Assembly: GCA_022827185.1 (NCBI GenBank)
Contig: JAJDTM010000022.1
Span: 1-64,000 of the forward strand
Direction of reading: 5' to 3'
DNA from: Candidatus Poribacteria bacterium
Lineage (GTDB): Bacteria; Poribacteria; WGA-4E; WGA-3G
DNA length: 64,000 nucleotides
Positions 41,815-51,312 of the stretch are shown here, one piece after another (the first letter of the stretch is position 1; each line of letters opens with the position of its first letter). Below the pieces are notes generated by a model, which was given only the letters and a program-made list of their open reading frames with translations, ran no database searches and was not told where the DNA came from. The position numbers and the translations under genes were made by a program.

Positions 41815-42700
41815 ACGTAATCGCGGGTCTCAACGCTGCAAACTCTGTGCGTCCATCGGATTCCTCGCGTTTCTGACCTTCCTGATTTCTGCAACTGTCG
41901 TTGCTGAAGATACGAAACCGCCAGCGACCAATACGGTAGAGACACAAACAACAGAAAACACCGCCCAAAAGGCGGATACCGCCGAAAATACGGATATCAC
42001 GTCAGAAATGCCGAAAGAAAAGATCACCGGCACCGCAGATAAAATGGAAAGATATGATAAGGACGGTATAACAATCCTTATCGGCAATGCCAAGACAATG
42101 CGGTATAATGAACAGGATATTGAAATCGGGTTTCTCAACGCCGACAAAATCACCCTCAAAGCCGACCCAGAAACTGGAACAACAACCGAAATTGTCGCTG
42201 AGGGGAATGTAGAAATCCGAGACCAAGACATCTTTGCTACCTGCGACCATGCCATTATGAATAATCTGACGAATATCATTACCCTTAAAGAGAACGTTGT
42301 CGTCTTACAAAACAAGGACAGACTCGAAACCAAACTTTTCACTTTCAATCGGACGACCGGAAAACAGACCGGCGAAGGGGGCGTTAAATTTAAGGTTACT
42401 GTTACACAGGCGGCACCGGTAAATACAGAAACTGATGAGAACACCGAAAACGGCGCGGACGCCGGTGAAGAAAAACCCGACACAACTGCTCCTGAGAAAA
42501 CAGAAGATAACACCGAAAAAAACCCAGACACCGAAACCGACAGTGCTGACGGCGAAGCGGAAGATAAACCCGATGCAGATGCCGAAAACTCCGAAGATGC
42601 GGATTCAAAACCAGAAGAAACGGATACAGATGCCGAGAATCCCGATGACGCGGATGACACCGACGCGAACGATGAAACAGAAGCATCCGAGAACGATTAG
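41780..42700 (+). CDS. lptA: LptA/OstA-like LPS transport protein with a long acidic C-terminal tail
   Basis: ITGTADKMERYDKDGITILIGNAKTMRYNEQDIEIGFLNADKITLKAD.TTTEIVAEGNVEIRDQDIFATCDHA; tail about 90 aa rich in D/E/T/P/N/A. Confidence 0.85.
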   Translation: MNIIIPPLNQSRRNRGSQRCKLCASIGFLAFLTFLISATVVAEDTKPPATNTVETQTTENTAQKADTAENTDITSEMPKEKITGTADKMERYDKDGITILIGNAKTMRYNEQDIEIGFLNADKITLKADPETGTTTEIVAEGNVEIRDQDIFATCDHAIMNNLTNIITLKENVVVLQNKDRLETKLFTFNRTTGKQTGEGGVKFKVTVTQAAPVNTETDENTENGADAGEEKPDTTAPEKTEDNTEKNPDTETDSADGEAEDKPDADAENSEDADSKPEETDTDAENPDDADDTDANDETEASEND

Positions 42701-42875
42701 TCAATTGTGTAATCCGAGGGTTTCGCGCTTCTCCAGAACTTTTTTGTCAACACTTATACGGTAGAGGCGTTAAGTCTTAAAAGATTAGAAATTCTGGTGA
42801 AGCACAATTTGGATTTACTTTACATCCGATTGACCGAATATGTCAATCATAGAGAGACTTTATAATTAAAAAATC

Positions 42876-43616
42876 GTGGCAACAGAATTACAAGCACACA
42901 GACTCGTAAAACGCTATACAAGAAACGGTCCAATCGTTGTTAACGAAGTGAGTCTATCGGTACAGCAGGGTGAAGTCGTTGGTCTGCTTGGTCCCAATGG
43001 TGCTGGCAAATCAACAACGTTCTACATGGTCGTAGGCTTAATCCGCCCGAATGCAGGTAGGATTACGTATGACGATAAAGACATCACCTTCTATCCGATG
43101 TATAAGCGGGCACGGCTCGGCATCGGTTATCTCGCACAAGAGACATCAATCTTTCGTAAACTGACGGTTCAACAGAACATTGAGGCGATTCTTGAGGCAC
43201 AAAGGATACCTAAATCTGAACGCGGCGTTCGTATCCGTGAACTGACAGACGAACTTGGCATTTCAAACTTGCTACCTCGCAAAGCATACACGCTATCTGG
43301 TGGTGAGTGCCGCCGAGCAGAGATCGCACGCGCGCTCGCAGCACAACCAGATTTTATTTTGCTGGATGAACCACTTTCTGGAATCGATCCGATTGCAGTC
43401 GCAGACATTAAGCAACTCATCCTGCATTTACGGGACCGCAATCTCGGTGTGCTCATCACGGACCACAATGCTGCCGAAACTCTCGATATCGTAGACAGAG
43501 CCTACATCATCGTGGATGGAAAGATCACTCTCGCTGGAACACCTACAGAACTCGTCAACAACGAAACCGCAAGAGATCTCTATTTTGGACACAATTTCTC
43601 CTATCGGGTAGAATAG
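42876..43616 (+). CDS. lptB: LPS export ABC transporter ATP-binding protein LptB (GTG start)
   Basis: LLGPNGAGKSTTFYMVVGLIRPNAGRITYDDKDITFYPMYKRARLGIGYLAQETSIFRKLTV. Confidence 0.96.
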   Translation: MATELQAHRLVKRYTRNGPIVVNEVSLSVQQGEVVGLLGPNGAGKSTTFYMVVGLIRPNAGRITYDDKDITFYPMYKRARLGIGYLAQETSIFRKLTVQQNIEAILEAQRIPKSERGVRIRELTDELGISNLLPRKAYTLSGGECRRAEIARALAAQPDFILLDEPLSGIDPIAVADIKQLILHLRDRNLGVLITDHNAAETLDIVDRAYIIVDGKITLAGTPTELVNNETARDLYFGHNFSYRVE

Positions 43617-43648
43617 CAACGTAGCTGAACACCCCGGAGACTTATGAA

Positions 43649-45517
43649 ATGTACAAAGCGCAGCTCACCCAGACACCTCAATTGACGCAAAAAACGTCTA
43701 TCACACCCAGGTTACAGCAAGCACTTAAAGTGCTGAACATGCCGCTGCAGGAACTCACACATTTCATTAGTCAAGAATTAGAACAGAACCCGTTCCTTGA
43801 ACTCGAAGACGAGGACGAAACCACACCCTCCATCGAAGAAGAATTAGATCCAGCATCTGAATGGAGCGAACCGGAAAGCAATATTGACCAAGAAGATAAT
43901 TCCGTTGATATTGATTGGGAAATCGCTTTTGAAGACCGAGTCTCACTGAGTGAACGCACGAATTCCAGACACTCAGACGCTGATGAACCGCCACCAGATG
44001 TAGCATACGAGTGTTCTCTGCATGAGCATCTCGCTGAACAACTGGACCTCGCTTCATCCGATATTATAAGGTCAGAAACAGAACGCATTATCGCGGAATA
44101 TATTCTTGGAAATTTGAACGATGATGGACAATTAGAACTCAAACTGTTTCAAATTCCGTGCGAATTCCTAACAACCTTGGATTCAGAGGACCTCTCAGCA
44201 GAATTACACGCTATCATTCAGAAAGGTTTACAAACGGCAGCGGGCGACAGTGAAGTCCAATTCTCAAAAACTGCCACAATCACTGCAAAAAAGGCAACCG
44301 GCACGTCCATAGAAAATGAAGGCACACGTATAAACCGCTCATGGAAAATTAATGACACAGACAACAATAAAACTTATACTCTCATATATGAATATACGCC
44401 TTGCAGTTATAAACCGACCCTGAACTTCTATCAACTCACCTTGGAAGATATTGCCGAAACGATTGGCTGTGAAACAGCACTTGTTGAAACGATACTTCGT
44501 GAAATACAAGATAACTTTGAACCCATAGGCATCGCACATCGAGATATAAGAGAAGCATTGCTCATCCAAATTCGTAACCAGCACCCAGAAGGGATACGAG
44601 AAGTCGCGAGAAATTTGGATGTAGAACTGGTCGGGTGTGAACATTTCCTAAAGAAAAACGTGTCTGTCCAGTATCTCGCCCAAGAAATTGTTGAAAACCA
44701 CTACAACACCTTTCTCAATCAGCAATGGAATTGCCTCACAGAAGCACTGCAAGTTGACATCACAGTTATTGACACAATCCTTAAGTGGATAGGAAGGTTA
44801 TCCCCGCATCCGGGGCGCCACTTCACGGATCCAGCGATGCACGCACTTAACAGAATCCCGCGTACGGACATCATTACTCCCGATGTGGAGATACAATACC
44901 TCAATGGAAAATATCAGGCAATCTCTGTAGATAGTTACATACCTCGCTTACAGATGAATCCATACTATCTCAATCTAATGCGAAACCGCCAAGAAACTTT
45001 AGATGCCAAAGCAAAAGAATGGATCGAAAAACGTTATCGGGATGCAACAAATTTGCTCAGCAGCCTCGCACAGCGCGGCAGCACGATCGCCCGAGTCACC
45101 GAAGCCATTTTCGAGGTGCAAACAGAATTCTTAACAGAAGGTGCTAAAAGTATTAAACCTTTGACATTGAGAACAATCGCTGAAAAAATAGGGGTCCACG
45201 AGTCAACTGTCAGTCGAGTGACAAGCAACAAATACGTACAAACGCCACACGGTATGTACCCGTTACGATTCTTTTTTAGTAATGAATTGACCACGACACA
45301 AGGGGAAGCCGTCTCCGCGAAGCAAGTGAAAAACCTTATTCAAGAGATGGTCGATGCTGAGACACCCACCAAACCCCTCAGTGATCAGGCGATTAGTAAT
45401 GCCTTGAAAGTGAAAGGGGTCTTGTTAGCAAGACGGACTGTCCAGAAATACCGCGACGAATTAGGCATTCCAACATCGCGTGAGAGATCCGCTGTCCATA
45501 TCAGTACGCATAACTAA
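43649..45517 (+). CDS. rpoN: RNA polymerase sigma-54 factor with an internal insertion of about 100 aa
   Basis: QLTQKTSITPRLQQALKVLNMPLQEL, LQMNPYYLNLM, RTIAEKIGVHESTVSRVTSNKYVQTPHGMYPLRFFFS, ARRTVQKYRDELGIPTSRER (RpoN box). Confidence 0.96.
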   Translation: MYKAQLTQTPQLTQKTSITPRLQQALKVLNMPLQELTHFISQELEQNPFLELEDEDETTPSIEEELDPASEWSEPESNIDQEDNSVDIDWEIAFEDRVSLSERTNSRHSDADEPPPDVAYECSLHEHLAEQLDLASSDIIRSETERIIAEYILGNLNDDGQLELKLFQIPCEFLTTLDSEDLSAELHAIIQKGLQTAAGDSEVQFSKTATITAKKATGTSIENEGTRINRSWKINDTDNNKTYTLIYEYTPCSYKPTLNFYQLTLEDIAETIGCETALVETILREIQDNFEPIGIAHRDIREALLIQIRNQHPEGIREVARNLDVELVGCEHFLKKNVSVQYLAQEIVENHYNTFLNQQWNCLTEALQVDITVIDTILKWIGRLSPHPGRHFTDPAMHALNRIPRTDIITPDVEIQYLNGKYQAISVDSYIPRLQMNPYYLNLMRNRQETLDAKAKEWIEKRYRDATNLLSSLAQRGSTIARVTEAIFEVQTEFLTEGAKSIKPLTLRTIAEKIGVHESTVSRVTSNKYVQTPHGMYPLRFFFSNELTTTQGEAVSAKQVKNLIQEMVDAETPTKPLSDQAISNALKVKGVLLARRTVQKYRDELGIPTSRERSAVHISTHN

Positions 45518-45607
45518 TTGATTAGATTTTGGACGCGCGGGGATACGTTTTTGAGACTATTAAGCGATTTGCTCACCTCGAACTTGACTCAAGGGATATA
45601 TATAAAG

Positions 45608-45667
45608 TAGGACTTACGCACTGCTTCTTAAAGTCCCCCTGATAAGGGGGATTTAGGGGGTTTAAAG
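45608..45667 (+). repeat. Element family A, short-core, left TIR only; abuts the hpf start region
   Basis: TAGGACTTACGCACTGCTTCTTAAAGTCCCCCTGATAAGGGGGATTTAGGGGGTTTAAAG. Confidence 0.85.
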
Positions 45668-45680
45668 AAAGGGGCTCGAC

Positions 45681-46238
45681 ATGAAAGTAACCTATTCCGG
45701 ACATAATCTAAAAATTACTGATGATATTTATGCTTACATTTTAAAACGTGCTGACAAAATTGAATCCCGTTTTGGAGACATGCAGGAACTCAACGTCATC
45801 CTCAAATCCGAAAAACATCGGTTTGATGCTGAGATGATAGTGACAGCACCCCGCGTATCATTCTTTGCAAAAAGCGAAACAGATGAGGTGTTGTCCGCAT
45901 TAGATAGCGCGACAAACAAAATTGTCAGTCAGATCCGTCGCTACAAGGACCGGGTAAAAGATCGACGGCATAACGCCCCACATCGTGAAGTGGTCGCACA
46001 ACTCAATCCGGACGATGAAACAACGCCAACAGAAGTTGATACACCCGATGCACCTGTCATCGTAGCAACACAAGAAAAATTTGCATCAAAACCGATGACT
46101 GTTGCCGAAGCCGCAACCGAACTCCATGCCTCAAATGCCGCGTTCCTGCTGTTTTTAAACGCCGAGACGCGACAGGTTAACCTCCTTTATCAAATGACGC
46201 AAGGGACTTATGGATGGGTGGAGCCACTCTTTGCCTAA
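45681..46238 (+). CDS. hpf: Ribosome hibernation promoting factor, long form
   Basis: MKVTYSGHNLKITDDIYAYILKRADKIESRFGDMQELNVILKSEKHRFDAEMIV; C-terminal KPMTVAEAATELHASNAAFLLFLNAETRQVNLLY. Confidence 0.92.
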   Translation: MKVTYSGHNLKITDDIYAYILKRADKIESRFGDMQELNVILKSEKHRFDAEMIVTAPRVSFFAKSETDEVLSALDSATNKIVSQIRRYKDRVKDRRHNAPHREVVAQLNPDDETTPTEVDTPDAPVIVATQEKFASKPMTVAEAATELHASNAAFLLFLNAETRQVNLLYQMTQGTYGWVEPLFA

Positions 46239-46453
46239 TGGTTATCGGTTTTCAGTTAAGAGGTTTCTTTGTAACAATCTCCGCCACTTGGAATATTTCA
46301 GGGCATCGATCAATTGTTACAGACCACTCTTAACCGACAACGGACAACTAACAACTGTAAATATGAGGGATGGTTATCAATTATCAGTTACAAGAGGAAA
46401 CTGTTTTTAAACGAAAATCTCTTAACCGATAACTGACAACTGAGAACTAAAAA
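46239..46453. repeat. Element family C: two tandem palindromic units filling the hpf-valS gap
   Basis: GGTTATCGGTTTTCAGTTAAGAGGTTTC...CTCTTAACCGACAACGGACAACTAAC then GGTTATCAATTATCAGTTACAAGAGG...CTCTTAACCGATAACTGACAACT. Confidence 0.75.
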
Positions 46454-49132
46454 ATGACAAATCTCCCGAAAATCTACACCCCTCAAGAGATTGAGGGGAA
46501 ATGGTACCAATTTTGGCAAAAAAACGATTACTTCCACGCCGAGGCTACTTCCGACAAACAGCCTTACGCAATCGTGATTCCGCCGCCGAATATCACGGGT
46601 AGCCTACATATCGGACACGCCCTTGATAATACACTCCAAGATTGTCTTATCCGTTGGCGGCGCATGCAAGGCTATAACGCGCTCTGGATGCCGGGCACCG
46701 ATCACGCCGGTATCGTCACTGAACTGATTATGGAGCGAAAACTCGCCGAGGAAGGCACCAGTAGAATCGAACTCGGCAGAGAAAAATTCACCGAACGCAT
46801 GTGGCAATGGAAAGCGGAATCTGCCGGCTACATCGTCTCACAACTCCAACAACTCGGTTGTTCCTGCGATTGGGAACGTGAGCGTTTTACACTTGATGAA
46901 GGGTTGTCCAAAGCCGTCCGCACCGCCTTTGTCAAACTCTATAACCAAGGACTCATCTATCGAGATACCTACATGGTAAATTGGTGCCCAGAGTGCAACA
47001 CAGCTGTCAGCAATCTTGAAGTGGAACCCATTGAAGTCGATGGAAACTTTTACCACATCCGTTATCCGGTGAAAGATACCGATGTTGTACTTGAAATTGC
47101 GACAACGCGCCCGGAAACAATGTTAGGCGATACCGCTGTCGCTGTACATCCCGACGATGAACGGTATCAACACGTCATCGGAAAAACTGCACTTTTACCA
47201 CTCTGTGACAGAGAAATCCCGATAATCGCTGATACCTACGTAGATAGAGAGTTTGGTACCGGGGCATTGAAAGTAACACCCGGACACGATCCAAACGATT
47301 ATGAAATCGGTCTGCGGCACGAACTCGAACAACGCACGATCTTCACGCAAGACGCGCATATTAGCGAAGCAGCACCCGAAAAATACGTCGGATTATCCCG
47401 ATGGGAGTGTCGCAAACGGGTCGTGGAAGATTTAGAGAACTTAGATTATCTCGTCAAAATCGTACCGCATCGGCACGCCGTTGGACATCATGACCGGTGT
47501 GACACGATCGTTGAACCTGCCATATCGCTGCAATGGTTTATGAACGTTCGTCCACTGGCGCAACGCGCCATAGAAGCAACCCAAAAAGGCGAGGTCCAGT
47601 TCATTCCAGAACGCGAAACCGATCGCTTCTACCACTGGATGGAGATTATTGAACCTTGGCCCATTTCACGTCAGCGGTGGTGGGGACATCGACTCCCGAT
47701 ATGGTACTGCAACGTATGCGACGCAGTTACCGCCGCAATGGAAACACCGCAGCAGTGCAAGTGTGGTGCCACCGATTTGCACCAAGAAGAAGATGTCTTA
47801 GATACATGGTTCAGTTCCGGGTTGTGGCCCTTCTCCACCATGGGCTGGCCAGAAGAGACAGAAGAACTGAAAACTTTTTATCCTACCTCTGTTCTTGTAA
47901 GCGGTTGGGACATTCTTTTCTTCTGGATAGCGAGAATGATCATGTTAGGGATCGGATGTATGGATGAGGTGCCGTTCCGAACCGTCTATTTGCATGGACT
48001 TATTGCCGACGAAAAAGGGCAAAAAATGAGCAAATCGAAAGGGAACAGCATCGACCCCTTAGAGACAATCAACACCTATGGAACGGATGCATTCCGCTTC
48101 GCACTTGCCAATGTAAGCACACCAATCCCTTATGTTCCACTCCCAGAGTCGCAGATTGAATCCGGTAGACGCTTCGCCAACAAAATCTGGAACGCTGCCC
48201 GGTTCATCTTCATGAATTTAGAGAAATATCCGCTGCCCGCAGGCGCAAATGCGATAGAAACCCACCAAGAAACGCTCGAAATAGCGTGGATACAAAGCCG
48301 CCTTAGCCATACCATTAAAACAACAACCGATGCTTTGGAAAACTTCCGTTTCTACGAAGCAACGCAAATACTCTATGCCTTCCTCTGGCACGAATTCTGT
48401 GATTGGTATCTCGAATTCACCAAACAACGGATCGCTCAAGAGGAACCCACAGCACTTTGGGTAGCTGCCGACGTTTTGGAACAGACCATGCGGCTCCTCC
48501 ATCCGTTCATGCCTTTCTTGACTGAGGAAATTTGGCAACAACTGCTACAAAACGGAGCCACTACTCACCGCCAAGGCGATACCTCTGTGACAATCGCACC
48601 TTGGCCCGAAGCGAAAATCGAAAATCCAACAGCAGAGAGCACTATGGCAACGCTCACGGAAGTTATTGAGAGCATTCGGAGTATCCGAGGCGAGTTGAAT
48701 GTTCCCATCGGCGCAGCTGTAGAGGTCCATATCCAATCGCCGAACACGGAAGTCCGGGAATGCCTCGAAACGTACTTAGGACAGTACCTACCGGCTTTCA
48801 CACGGGTAGCAAGTATTACTATCGCTGAATCGTTGCAAAAACCGCCCGCTTCAGCTGAAGCGGTTATCGGAGAACTTGCCATCTATATCCCGCTTGCAGA
48901 TGTAATTGATCTGGATGCTGAACACGCGCGACTCAGTAAACGACATCAACAGGCAATGAAAAACGTAGCAGCGGCACAGAAGACATTAGATAACCCGAAT
49001 TTCGTCGAGCGCGCACCAGAAAATGTCGTTGCCCAAAAAAGAGCACAACTTGAACGGCTCTTGACAGAGCAAGATAAATTAGCACGAAGTCTCGCAATGC
49101 TTACCGAATCAGGACGTGAAAATGGCGATTGA
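46454..49132 (+). CDS. valS: Valyl-tRNA synthetase
   Basis: PPPNITGSLHIGHALDNTLQD, MPGTDHAGI, KMSKSKGNSIDPLE, C-terminal coiled coil. Confidence 0.98.
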   Translation: MTNLPKIYTPQEIEGKWYQFWQKNDYFHAEATSDKQPYAIVIPPPNITGSLHIGHALDNTLQDCLIRWRRMQGYNALWMPGTDHAGIVTELIMERKLAEEGTSRIELGREKFTERMWQWKAESAGYIVSQLQQLGCSCDWERERFTLDEGLSKAVRTAFVKLYNQGLIYRDTYMVNWCPECNTAVSNLEVEPIEVDGNFYHIRYPVKDTDVVLEIATTRPETMLGDTAVAVHPDDERYQHVIGKTALLPLCDREIPIIADTYVDREFGTGALKVTPGHDPNDYEIGLRHELEQRTIFTQDAHISEAAPEKYVGLSRWECRKRVVEDLENLDYLVKIVPHRHAVGHHDRCDTIVEPAISLQWFMNVRPLAQRAIEATQKGEVQFIPERETDRFYHWMEIIEPWPISRQRWWGHRLPIWYCNVCDAVTAAMETPQQCKCGATDLHQEEDVLDTWFSSGLWPFSTMGWPEETEELKTFYPTSVLVSGWDILFFWIARMIMLGIGCMDEVPFRTVYLHGLIADEKGQKMSKSKGNSIDPLETINTYGTDAFRFALANVSTPIPYVPLPESQIESGRRFANKIWNAARFIFMNLEKYPLPAGANAIETHQETLEIAWIQSRLSHTIKTTTDALENFRFYEATQILYAFLWHEFCDWYLEFTKQRIAQEEPTALWVAADVLEQTMRLLHPFMPFLTEEIWQQLLQNGATTHRQGDTSVTIAPWPEAKIENPTAESTMATLTEVIESIRSIRGELNVPIGAAVEVHIQSPNTEVRECLETYLGQYLPAFTRVASITIAESLQKPPASAEAVIGELAIYIPLADVIDLDAEHARLSKRHQQAMKNVAAAQKTLDNPNFVERAPENVVAQKRAQLERLLTEQDKLARSLAMLTESGRENGD

Positions 49133-49553
49133 AAACAATGATAACTGCTTTGTTTGCGGTATGAAAAACCCATTCGGCTTTCAGGTAAAACCTGAAATTA
49201 TAGGGGATGGTGCAGCTGTTCGCATTGAATGTACACCCGCCGAACACTTGCAAGGTTGGGCAAATATTCTACACGGCGGCATCCTCAGTACCTTGTTAGA
49301 TGAAGCGATCACCTACGTCGGAATAGGCACCTTCGATCAGCCCGCAGTAACAGCACAACTCGAAGTCCGATTTCGTAACCCGGCACCAACCGCTGTGAAA
49401 CTCTTTGTCTGTGCTGAGCGTACTAAAGTTTCCAAGAGGTTAGTGGAAGCAAAAGCAGAGGTAACACTCGGTGATGGCACCCTTATAGCTACGGGCGCAG
49501 GTAAAGTCGTTCCAGTCGGTGAGAATTTTGCACCGAAGGTACCGGCTCAGTAA
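49116..49553 (+). CDS. PaaI/hotdog-fold thioesterase
   Basis: NNDNCFVCGMKNPFGFQVK, LQGWANILHGGILSTLLDEAI. Confidence 0.88.
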   Translation: MKMAIENNDNCFVCGMKNPFGFQVKPEIIGDGAAVRIECTPAEHLQGWANILHGGILSTLLDEAITYVGIGTFDQPAVTAQLEVRFRNPAPTAVKLFVCAERTKVSKRLVEAKAEVTLGDGTLIATGAGKVVPVGENFAPKVPAQ

Positions 49554-49644
49554 CGTAGTCCCGTAATGAAATGGAGGGACGGCATTTGGACACAAACTTT
49601 AGATACATCAAAGCCCTTGACACACCGCAAGGTAACTTAAAAAC

Positions 49645-51312
49645 ATGGAAAATCCAATAGCTGCGATGAACCCAGAGGGGCATTTAAGTTGGGACACCGA
49701 TGTACTTATTATTGGGAGTGGTGCCGCTGGATTGCGTGCTGCCCTCGCTGCAAGTGAGCACGCCGATGTAACATTAATTACCAAAACGACACTGACTGAA
49801 AGCAACACGCATTATGCCCAAGGCGGCATCGCTGTTGCTATGAACCTCGATGATACAATCGCCTTGCACATAAAAGATACCACTGCCGCGGGGGCCGGGC
49901 TTTGTGATGTCAAAGCCGTTGAGATGATGGTATCTGAAGGCATCCCACGGGTTGCGGAACTGTTAGATTGGGGTGCGAACTTCGACTGGGAAGGAACGTT
50001 GCCACGCTTTACACAAGAAGCCGCGCATAGCCGTCGTCGGATTGTACATAAAGGGGACGCAACAGGACGGGAAACAACGGACGTTCTCATTCAGCGCGTA
50101 CGCAATACGGAACGTATCCAGGTCCTGCAAAACACATTCGCTATCGACCTACTGACGGATGCGGATGCCTCAGAGAGACACGAAGATATCCTCACATGCT
50201 ACGGTGTTACAGCAATTGTAGAAGAACAGATTGTCTGTATTCGCGCCAAAGCTACGATCCTCGCGACCGGAGGACTTGGACGCATCTACCCGTGTACTTC
50301 TAACCCGAAAGTAGCAACTGGTGATGGATTCGCTGCAGCATGGCGTGCCGGATGTGAAATGATAGATATGGAATTCGTGCAATTCCATCCAACGACACTC
50401 TTTTTAGACGGAGCACCCAACTTCTTAATCTCCGAAGCAGTCCGTGGTGAAGGCGGTAAACTCCTGAACATTCGCGGCGAACGCTTTATGGAGAAATACC
50501 ACGAGAAAGGCGAACTCGCACCCCGTGATGTCGTCAGCCGTGCTATTCAAATCGAGATGGACTTGACAGGGTTCCCCTGCGTCTACCTCGATATTACGCA
50601 TAAACCCAAAGACTTTATCCTTGAGCGATTTCCTACCATCTCTGATACCACAAAACACTACGGTTTAGATATTAATATCGACTTAATCCCTGTCCGACCG
50701 GGGGCACACTTTATGATGGGCGGTATCCGTACAAATACGGATACACAAACAAATCTCAAAGGGCTTTATGCCTGTGGAGAAGTGGCGTGTACTGGCGTTC
50801 ATGGTGCCAATCGTTTGGCGAGCAACTCTCTTCTTGAATGTCTCGTTTACGGTGCCCGTGCTGGCACAAATGCCACAGCATTTGCCAGATCACAACCTGA
50901 AGATCCACCAAATATACCCGTCCCAAGTAACGTCGGTCCATCCCTCGCACCGCCCGCTGGCGAAGCAGTGGAAACGCATACAGAAGCCACGAAAAATGCG
51001 ATCCGGGAGACACTCTGGGAAAATGTTAGCATCGAACGAAACGGCGAGGGCTTACAAGAAACCCTCGCCGAATTACAAGACTTAACAGCAAATTTAGAAA
51101 ACCTGCTAACAAACCCAGAAGTAAAAGATGTAGCAACGATTGAAACGGTTAACATGCTCAATGTCGCCTTGATGATAACGCAATCCGCATTGACCCGAAC
51201 AGAGAGCCGTGGTGCCCATTACCGCGCCGATTTCCCGACACCAAACGATCCCACTTGGCAACGACGTGTTCTCATTACGCGAGACAACCCATTGGAAGTA
51301 GTCCCGCTTTAA
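49645..51312 (+). CDS. nadB: L-aspartate oxidase
   Basis: DVLIIGSGAAGLRAALAA, THYAQGGIAVAM, MEFVQFHPTTLF, HFMMGGIRTNTDTQTNLKGLYACGEVACTGVHGANRLASNSLLE. Confidence 0.96.
   Translation: MENPIAAMNPEGHLSWDTDVLIIGSGAAGLRAALAASEHADVTLITKTTLTESNTHYAQGGIAVAMNLDDTIALHIKDTTAAGAGLCDVKAVEMMVSEGIPRVAELLDWGANFDWEGTLPRFTQEAAHSRRRIVHKGDATGRETTDVLIQRVRNTERIQVLQNTFAIDLLTDADASERHEDILTCYGVTAIVEEQIVCIRAKATILATGGLGRIYPCTSNPKVATGDGFAAAWRAGCEMIDMEFVQFHPTTLFLDGAPNFLISEAVRGEGGKLLNIRGERFMEKYHEKGELAPRDVVSRAIQIEMDLTGFPCVYLDITHKPKDFILERFPTISDTTKHYGLDINIDLIPVRPGAHFMMGGIRTNTDTQTNLKGLYACGEVACTGVHGANRLASNSLLECLVYGARAGTNATAFARSQPEDPPNIPVPSNVGPSLAPPAGEAVETHTEATKNAIRETLWENVSIERNGEGLQETLAELQDLTANLENLLTNPEVKDVATIETVNMLNVALMITQSALTRTESRGAHYRADFPTPNDPTWQRRVLITRDNPLEVVPL

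Noticed and set aside
41830-42660. 276-aa minus-strand ORF MSSASSGFSASVSVSS...
   Set aside because: Exact antisense of the lptA acidic-tail coding region; Ser-rich low complexity is the reverse frame of GAA/GAT codons.
40371-46238. lpxL-lptCAB-rpoN-hpf considered as a novel gene system
   Set aside because: lptC-lptA-lptB-rpoN-hpf is a well-known conserved arrangement in diderms; only the RpoN insert and LptA tail are unusual.
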